From: Gemmatimonadota bacterium
GTDB taxonomy: Bacteria > Gemmatimonadota > Gemmatimonadetes > Gemmatimonadales > GWC2-71-9
Direction of reading: 5' to 3'
Assembly (NCBI GenBank): GCA_003221985.1
Contig: QHUQ01000240.1
Coordinates: 1 to 5,506, forward strand
Length of the DNA stretch: 5,506 bases
Numbering within the stretch: the first letter of the stretch is position 1; the number at the start of each line of letters is the position of its first letter. This document shows positions 1-5,506 of this stretch, piece by piece. The notes under the pieces were generated by a model. It was given only the letters and a program-made list of their open reading frames with translations. It had not been told where the DNA came from and did not search any database. Both the position numbers and the translations under genes were made by a program.

Positions 1-339
1 CGCGCGCGACAGAATCGCTTCGACGGCGGCGCGTTGTCCCTGCAGCTCGCCGCGGATGTGCTCCGCCTGCGCGGGCGCCACGGCGGGCGGGCGCATCAGG
101 AAGTCGACGTAGACGCGATAGGCCAGATCGGTCGGAATGCGGCCCGCCGAGGTGTGGGGATGGTAGAGGTATCCCTTCTCCTCGAGGTCGCTCATCGTGT
201 TGCGGATCGACGCGGGCGACAGGCCGAGCTGATGCCGCTTGGCGATCGTCCGGCTCCCCGCCGGCTCGGCGGTTTGCACGTACGTCTCGATCACGGCCTC
301 GAGAACTTGGCGCTCGCGGTCGGTAAGCGGAGCCGTCAT
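1..339 (-). CDS. hrcA: Heat-inducible transcription repressor HrcA (N-terminal part, cut by window edge)
   Basis: HrcA represses class I heat-shock operons (groE, dnaK) by binding CIRCE operators as a dimer. Only the first 113 codons lie in the window, and the frame is open to the edge. Residues 5-58 form the winged helix-turn-helix, with recognition-helix sequence [18 protein letters not shown] at 41-58. It is followed by the family hallmark [18 protein letters not shown] at 62-79, and the region after 90 begins the dimerisation/GAF-like part. The ATG at 339 overlaps the hemW TGA (ATGA), which implies translational coupling; I see only a weak GAG upstream. hrcA commonly precedes grpE-dnaJ or dnaJ, so those genes would be expected just below position 1. 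No CIRCE inverted repeat (TTAGCACTC-N9-GAGTGCTAA) was seen in the window, consistent with hrcA being read from upstream genes. Confidence 0.95.
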   Translation of the reverse strand, partial: MTAPLTDRERQVLEAVIETYVQTAEPAGSRTIAKRHQLGLSPASIRNTMSDLEEKGYLYHPHTSAGRIPTDLAYRVYVDFLMRPPAVAPAQAEHIRGELQGQRAAVEAILSRA

Positions 340-434
340 GACTGCGTCTCGGTGTGCATCGCTAAGGAATCTAATCGCAACCAGCCTTCTGGTGTGCATT
401 TGACCCGGTCTGCGCTCACTTCTATCCATCCCTG

Positions 435-473
435 GGCGGCGAAGGGCGGCGGAAGGCGGCGAAGGGCGGAGAG
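435..473. repeat. G-rich direct repeat inside hemW
   Basis: A 15-bp sequence (GGCGGCGAAGGGCGG) occurs at 435-449 and again at 455-469, 20 bp apart, followed by a third partial copy of the GCGGA type. It can be parsed as imperfect GCGAAGG/GCGGCGG heptamers with one 6-bp unit, so it may be a divergent member of the heptamer family elsewhere in the window. It encodes the low-complexity stretch [10 protein letters not shown] near residues 323-332 of HemW, between the HemW C-terminal subdomains, and does not break the frame. Confidence 0.5.
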
Positions 474-1175
474 GGGCAAACCCTCCACCGTTCTCAGTCC
501 CAGATATATCGCCTCCAACTCCTTCTGGTCCTCCGTCAGCCTCTCCTCCGACTCGACCGGCGAGCGCCCCTCGGCGATGGCGCGGCGGTAGGCCTCCCAG
601 GCGCGCAAGTTCCAGCGGCGCGTGGTGCCGTCGAACGAGTGCGCGGCGGGGCCCAGGCCGACATACGGCCGTCCCGACCAGTAGGCGGAGTTGTGTCTCG
701 AGCGAAAACCGGGCAGCGCAGCATTGGACACCTCGTAAAACTGGTAGTCCTCGGTCGTCAGTCTTCGGTGGGCGGTCAAATACTCTTCGGCGTAGCGATC
801 ATCATCCGGTGCCCGGGTTGCTCCCCGAGAAATCCAGCGCTCGAGCGGCGTACGTGGCTCCACCGTGAGGCCATACAGCGACAGATGGGTCGGCCGCAGC
901 GCGAGCGCCATATCGAGGTCGCGCTCCCAATCGCGGTGCAGCTCTTCCGGAAGCGCGAAGATCAAGTCGAGCGAAATGTTCTCGATCCCGGCGCCGCGCA
1001 GCGCGTGCATCGCTGCCCCGATCCGGGCGGCGCCGTGGGAGCGGTGCATCCACTTCAGCACGGTGTCGTCGAACGACTGAGCGCCGAGGGAGACGCGGTT
1101 TATGCCCGCAGAAACCCAGGCTCGGGCGTTGGTGGGCGTCACGTCCTCGGGATTCGCTTCGAGGGTCATTTCAAT

Positions 1176-1203
1176 GGGCAATGCGGAATGCGAAATGCGA
1201 AAT
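1176..1203. repeat. Heptamer array (GCGRAAT type) inside hemW
   Basis: Four consecutive 7-bp units: GGGCAAT, GCGGAAT, GCGAAAT, GCGAAAT. The core, AAT plus three heptamers from 1180, matches the arms flanking the four-helix-bundle gene. In the hemW frame it encodes KFRISHSALP (residues about 76-85), just before the conserved EANPED motif. This is a variable surface region in the family, so the protein is probably tolerant of it. No inverted partner was found within 200 bp. Confidence 0.85.
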
Positions 1204-1285
1204 TTCTGGGTGAGTTCGTGCAACAGCTCCCGAATCACGCCTGCAGGGAGCAAAGACGGTGTGCCACCCCCGAGGTAAACCGTCT

Positions 1286-3300
<2,015 letters not shown>

Positions 3301-3333
3301 CTAATGCGAAACTCGAAATGCGGAATGCGAAAT
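3301..3333. repeat. Inverted heptamer array, obgE-side end of cassette
   Basis: CT, then AAT, then units GCGAAAC, TCGAAAT, GCGGAAT, GCGAAAT. It supplies the TAG stop of the four-helix-bundle gene (3303-3301) and occupies the place where the obgE ribosome-binding site would be. It is the inverted copy of 3712-3744. Confidence 0.9.
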
Positions 3334-3741
3334 TGGACGGGGAGTTCTGCGCGCAGTTCTAATAGACGTAACGACGATGGCGACGAGTTGCCGCGCTTCG
3401 TCTCGCAACTTGGTCACCCGGTCGGCGTCAGCCCATCCACGAGCGATAATCAAGTCCATCCAAAACTGCGACTCATCTGCTTCCTCTTCCACGATGCCGA
3501 GCTTGGCGATGAACTCACGCCTGGATCGGGCGTGGCAAGCAGCGCGATAGTTCGCGCCGACTGAGGTCCCAGAACGCAGCAGCTGATTCCCAATCGAATC
3601 CGCACTGCGTCCAGCGGGGAGCTCCTCGACCAGAGCCACTACCTCCAGTGCGAATGCCTTCGTCCGGTCCTTCAGATTGAATTGCGGCACGATTTCGCCC
3701 AGAGCTTTCGCATTTCGCATTTCGCATTTCGAATTTCGCAT
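3301..3741 (-). CDS. Four helix bundle protein (23S rRNA intervening-sequence/S23 family)
   Basis: Small all-helical protein of the family first seen in open reading frames inside 23S rRNA intervening sequences and structurally related to the Avd accessory proteins of diversity-generating retroelements; its biochemical role is not established. The family core is clear: helix 1 about 22-41 (FNLKDRTKAFALEVVALVEE), helix 2 about 46-75 with the hallmark QLLRSGTSVGANYRAA (53-68), helix 3 about 76-101 (EFIAKLGIVEEEADESQFWMDL), helix 4 about 105-131. The 146-residue length is slightly above usual because both tails are repeat-encoded: MRNSKCEMRNAKA at the start and ISHSAFRVSH at the end. ATG 3741 overlaps the previous stop (TAATG); a second repeat ATG at 3720 is an alternative start. 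Neither has a Shine-Dalgarno sequence close by, so coupling to the upstream gene is likely. No rRNA or reverse transcriptase is nearby, so the classical settings do not apply. Confidence 0.9.
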   Translation of the reverse strand: MRNSKCEMRNAKALGEIVPQFNLKDRTKAFALEVVALVEELPAGRSADSIGNQLLRSGTSVGANYRAACHARSRREFIAKLGIVEEEADESQFWMDLIIARGWADADRVTKLRDEARQLVAIVVTSIRTARRTPRPISHSAFRVSH

Positions 3742-3744
3742 TAG
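3705..3744. repeat. Inverted heptamer array, CMD-gene-side end of cassette
   Basis: Plus-strand units CTTTCGC, ATTTCGC, ATTTCGC, ATTTCGA, ATTTCGC, then ATT and AG. It has one more heptamer than the opposite arm. It provides the TAA stop of the CMD-like gene (3743-3741) and the ATG of the four-helix-bundle gene (3741-3739). Confidence 0.9.
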
Positions 3745-4358
3745 AGGTTTCGCCCCCGCACATCACTCCACATCTCCCAGAGCTTTAGAGCACGTTCCTT
3801 GGTTAGATCCGCTTCTACAATTGCAAGCACCGTATCTACTTCTTCTCGCGTGGACCCGGTGTTTAAGGCTCCCCGCAAGTGCGCGTGCAGCTGCCTCGGC
3901 GCGTTCTGCATCGCAATCGCCGCCAACGTGCACAGCTCCCGCCGCTTCGAATCCAACCCCGGCCTGCCGAGAATCTTCCCATACGCATCCACCACCACGA
4001 GCGGCTCGACCGCCGGATGCAGCGCCCGGAGATTGAGCAGCAGCTTGTGGTAGGTGCGCCCGTACACTTCGCTGCACGCCTCCACCCCGCGCTCCGTCCA
4101 GCGGCCCCACTCGGGATGCGCGATGGACTCGCCCGTGTCGCGCGGCGGTCCCGCCACACTGCGCCATACGCCGAATGCCACCAGCGTGAGCGGATAGCCC
4201 ACGTTCAAAAAGCTCTGCAACAACAGCTCCTCCACCCAGAGCGGCGGCACGTCCACCGCGCGCGCGGCGACCATCCGCTGGCGCAGCCTGGCCTCGTCGC
4301 CCGTCGCGGTGGCGCCGGCGATGCGGATCAAGGCTAACGTTTGCTGGTCGAGACCCAT
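3741..4358 (-). CDS. Carboxymuconolactone decarboxylase (AhpD-like fold) family protein
   Basis: A 205-residue all-helical protein. The C-terminal half fits the CMD family: RRELCTLAAIAMQNAPRQL at 139-157, the H-x-x-x-AL-x-x-G motif in HAHLRGALNTGSTREEVDTVL (158-178). The N-terminal half (about 7-66) has a similar pattern, WVEELLLQSFLNVGYPLTLVAF at 41-62, so the protein may be two CMD-like repeats. There is no AhpD-type CxxC pair; a single Cys is at 143, so thiol peroxidase activity is unlikely and the substrate is unknown. The ATG at 4358 lies 7 nt after the asparaginase stop, and AAAGGA is 2 nt upstream, a ribosome site that is closer than ideal. Its stop codon is inside the cassette's end repeat. 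The last 100 bp are visibly less GC-rich than the rest of the gene. Confidence 0.85.
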   Translation of the reverse strand: MGLDQQTLALIRIAGATATGDEARLRQRMVAARAVDVPPLWVEELLLQSFLNVGYPLTLVAFGVWRSVAGPPRDTGESIAHPEWGRWTERGVEACSEVYGRTYHKLLLNLRALHPAVEPLVVVDAYGKILGRPGLDSKRRELCTLAAIAMQNAPRQLHAHLRGALNTGSTREEVDTVLAIVEADLTKERALKLWEMWSDVRGRNL

Positions 4359-4365
4359 AATCCTT

Positions 4366-5364
4366 TCATCGCGCTAACCCTCCACTAACACGCATCTCGC
4401 CCACCGTCTCGCCTCTCGAGTTCGAAATTGGCTTCGTGAGTAATGAAGGAGGTTGTGGTTTGAGGCCCAGCTCGGCGAGCACCGCCGCGATCGCCAGCGC
4501 CGACGCGACGCTGTGGCCGTCCTCGACCTTGAGCGTCACGCCGAGTCCCTCCCGAATGAGGAGCGTGCTATAGACGCCTTCCGCGCCCACCTTGGCGACC
4601 ACCCGGCCGGGATGGGCGCGCATGATCTCAGTGCACGGTCGTCCTTCGCCTGCAACGAGCTCCGGGTGGTGGAGCATGGCTTCGGTGATTCGGGATGCGG
4701 GATGCGAGATGGGGGATGCGTCGGCGCGCATCTCGTATCCCGCATCTCGCATCCCGAGTCTGGCCCAGGCCAACGCCATGTTTCGTAACGGCAGCGCAAA
4801 CGTCGCCACGCCGCACCCATCTGTCGCGATTCCGAGTCCCTCGCGGGGCACATCAGTCCAGCGACTCACCGATTCAAGGCAGCGCTGCTGCACCGGGTGC
4901 TCGATGCGCGCGTAGAACTCGGTCGGCCAACCGTGGTGCCGGGCGAGCGCGAGCATCCCCGTGTGCTTCCCCGAACAGTTGGAGTAGACGGCCGTCAGCC
5001 GCACGCCGCGGGTCTCGTAATCCCTGGCGACCGCGTCCGACAGGGCCCTGTGCGGCCCGCACAGTAAGTCGCGCTCGGAGCAGCCGACGCGCTGCAGGAA
5101 CTCGCGCACCAGCGCCACCTGTGCCGGCTCGCTCGAGTGCGACGCGCACGCCAGCGCCAGGTCCTGGCGGCTCAGCCCGAACCGTTCGGCGACACCGTCC
5201 TCGACCAGCGGCAGCGCCTGGAACGGCTTGGCGGCGGAGCGCCAGAAGGTCCGATACTCGGGATCGCCGGCGTGAGCGACGAGGCGCCCACTGCTATCCA
5301 CGACAGCAATGTGGATGCGGTGGCGGGATTCCAGAACCGTTCCCCGGTAGGATTCGACGAACAA
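4366..5364 (-). CDS. L-asparaginase, asparaginase II/ReAV-type (class 3)
   Basis: Predicted to hydrolyse L-asparagine to aspartate and ammonia; no signal peptide is seen from the chosen start, so it is likely cytoplasmic. The 332-residue product has the residues known from Rhizobium etli ReAV, each offset by five: S43 and K46 in WRSAAKPFQ, S75 in ASHSSEP, C130 and K133 in NCSGKHTGM, C184 in TDGCGV (metal/active-site cysteines) and K258 in RVVAKVG. Other family blocks are HPELVAG (233-239) and GRPCTEIM (241-248). The start is TTG at 5364, chosen because AAAGGAG sits 5 nt upstream and the protein then begins FVESYRG as the family does. The frame is open up to an ATG at 5505, but those 47 codons are repeat-derived. 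A repeat hairpin at 4690-4757 encodes residues about 203-225. Since C184-to-K258 spacing equals that of ReAV as I recall it, the hairpin has not clearly lengthened the enzyme. Confidence 0.88.
   Translation of the reverse strand: MFVESYRGTVLESRHRIHIAVVDSSGRLVAHAGDPEYRTFWRSAAKPFQALPLVEDGVAERFGLSRQDLALACASHSSEPAQVALVREFLQRVGCSERDLLCGPHRALSDAVARDYETRGVRLTAVYSNCSGKHTGMLALARHHGWPTEFYARIEHPVQQRCLESVSRWTDVPREGLGIATDGCGVATFALPLRNMALAWARLGMRDAGYEMRADASPISHPASRITEAMLHHPELVAGEGRPCTEIMRAHPGRVVAKVGAEGVYSTLLIREGLGVTLKVEDGHSVASALAIAAVLAELGLKPQPPSLLTKPISNSRGETVGEMRVSGGLAR
4690..4757. repeat. Inverted heptamer hairpin (GCGRGAT type) inside the asparaginase gene
   Basis: Left arm 4691-4720 reads CGGGAT, GCGGGAT, GCGAGAT, GGGGGAT, GCG; right arm 4727-4756 is its inverted copy with 25 of 30 positions matching, around a 6-nt loop (TCGGCG). 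The unit is the GC-richer sister of the GCGRAAT arrays, with the same 7-bp period. It encodes GMRDAGYEMRADASPISHPA in the asparaginase and could fold into a long stem in the mRNA. Confidence 0.9.
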
Positions 5365-5369
5365 CGGCG

Positions 5370-5376
5370 CTCCTTT
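5370..5376 (-). promoter_or_regulatory. Ribosome-binding site deciding the asparaginase TTG start
   Basis: On the minus strand this reads AAAGGAG, followed by a 5-nt spacer (CGCCG) and TTG. It is one of the strongest Shine-Dalgarno matches in the window and argues against the longer reading that starts at 5505. Confidence 0.8.
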
Positions 5377-5390
5377 CGCCCGCGCGCAGG

Positions 5391-5492
5391 AATGCGAAAT
5401 GCGGAATTCGGAATGCGGAATGTAACGGGCAGTGTCAATGACGCCACGACCTTTCATTGAAATTCCGCATTCCGCATTTCGCATTCCGCATT
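5391..5492. repeat. Gene-less inverted heptamer pair in the asparaginase leader
   Basis: Two 31-bp arms, each AAT plus four GCGRAAT heptamers, face each other: 5391-5421 and the inverse of 5462-5492, matching at 28 of 31 positions, around a 40-bp spacer (5422-5461). The arm design equals that of the four-helix-bundle cassette, without a gene. The surrounding non-coding stretch 5365-5506 holds nothing else I can support apart from the ribosome site; any promoter is probably beyond the window edge. The pair could fold in the leader RNA. Confidence 0.88.
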
Positions 5493-5506
5493 GGAGCTGT
5501 ATCATC

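Larger units (their letters stand above)
3301..3744 (-). mobile_element. Putative four-helix-bundle cassette bounded by inverted heptamer arrays
   Basis: A 444-bp unit whose ends are near-perfect inverted repeats: 3301-3333 read on the plus strand and 3744-3712 read on the minus strand match at 31 of 33 positions. Both begin CTAATGCGAAA and share the same off-consensus second unit TCGAAAT. Between them lies one gene for a four-helix-bundle protein, whose start and stop codons are inside the arrays. By eye its GC content is lower than that of dprA or obgE. There is no transposase and no clear target-site duplication (flanks AACAT and AGGTT differ). Calling it mobile is inference from the terminal symmetry, the base composition, the interruption of an otherwise tight operon, and a gene-less inverted pair of the same repeat at 5391-5492. 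Confidence 0.55.

Noticed and set aside
3301..3741. Diversity-generating retroelement accessory gene (avd) or 23S intervening sequence
   Set aside because: The fold family is related, but there is no reverse transcriptase, no template/variable repeat pair and no 23S rRNA in the window.
3301..3744. Standard insertion sequence
   Set aside because: No transposase frame on either strand and no target-site duplication visible; the termini are heptamer arrays rather than typical IS ends.
5410..5438. TTGACA on the minus strand (5438-5433) as a -35 box for the asparaginase gene
   Set aside because: At 17-nt spacing the -10 position reads CATTCC, only two matches to TATAAT, and it is repeat sequence.
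5391..5492. CRISPR array
   Set aside because: Units are 7 bp, contiguous and in inverted arrangement, with no regular unique spacers and no cas genes.
5365..5505. N-terminal extension of the asparaginase from an ATG at 5505
   Set aside because: The 47 extra codons are translated heptamer repeats and spacer; AAAGGAG with TTG at 5364 is a far better start.

Overview
The window is a compact, GC-rich block of bacterial chromosome with every supported gene on the minus strand. Transcription therefore runs from high to low coordinates. The gene order is: class-3-type L-asparaginase, a carboxymuconolactone-decarboxylase (CMD)-like protein, a four-helix-bundle (23S-IVP/S23-like) protein, obgE, dprA, hemW and the start of hrcA. 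Genes touch or overlap (hemW/hrcA share ATGA, the CMD-like and four-helix genes share TAATG, the four-helix TAG abuts the obgE ATG, and obgE and dprA overlap by 22 nt), so the whole window could be one operon. A short ObgE without the C-terminal OCT domain, the obgE-dprA-hemW-hrcA order and the abundant short repeats would fit Gemmatimonadota or a related uncultured phylum. That placement is inference only.

The genes are mostly housekeeping. ObgE is a ribosome-assembly GTPase, HemW a radical-SAM-type heme chaperone, HrcA the heat-shock repressor (cut by the window edge), and DprA the DNA-uptake protein that loads RecA. The asparaginase and CMD-like genes are metabolic and have no obvious link to the rest.

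The unusual layer is a family of degenerate 7-bp tandem repeats (consensus GCGRAAT, with GCGRGAT and CGTGCGT variants). They appear as a 31-bp unit (AAT plus four heptamers), often as inverted pairs. One inverted pair frames the four-helix-bundle gene so exactly that the repeat supplies the upstream gene's stop, the four-helix gene's start and stop, and the junction with obgE. A second pair without a gene lies in the asparaginase leader. Further arrays are in frame inside hemW, obgE and the asparaginase gene. I infer a small mobile unit, with the four-helix-bundle gene as its only protein and gene-less derivatives spread around it. No transposase, recombinase or reverse transcriptase is visible.

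dprA is abnormal. Its frame is open, but roughly 50-60 residues of the Rossmann-like fold, including the expected GSR and SGxAxGID motifs, are absent at one clean in-frame junction. Its 3' end also runs 145 nt out of frame into hemW, whose best start is a GTG inside dprA. Either DprA is decaying here or the assembly has lost sequence at these points.
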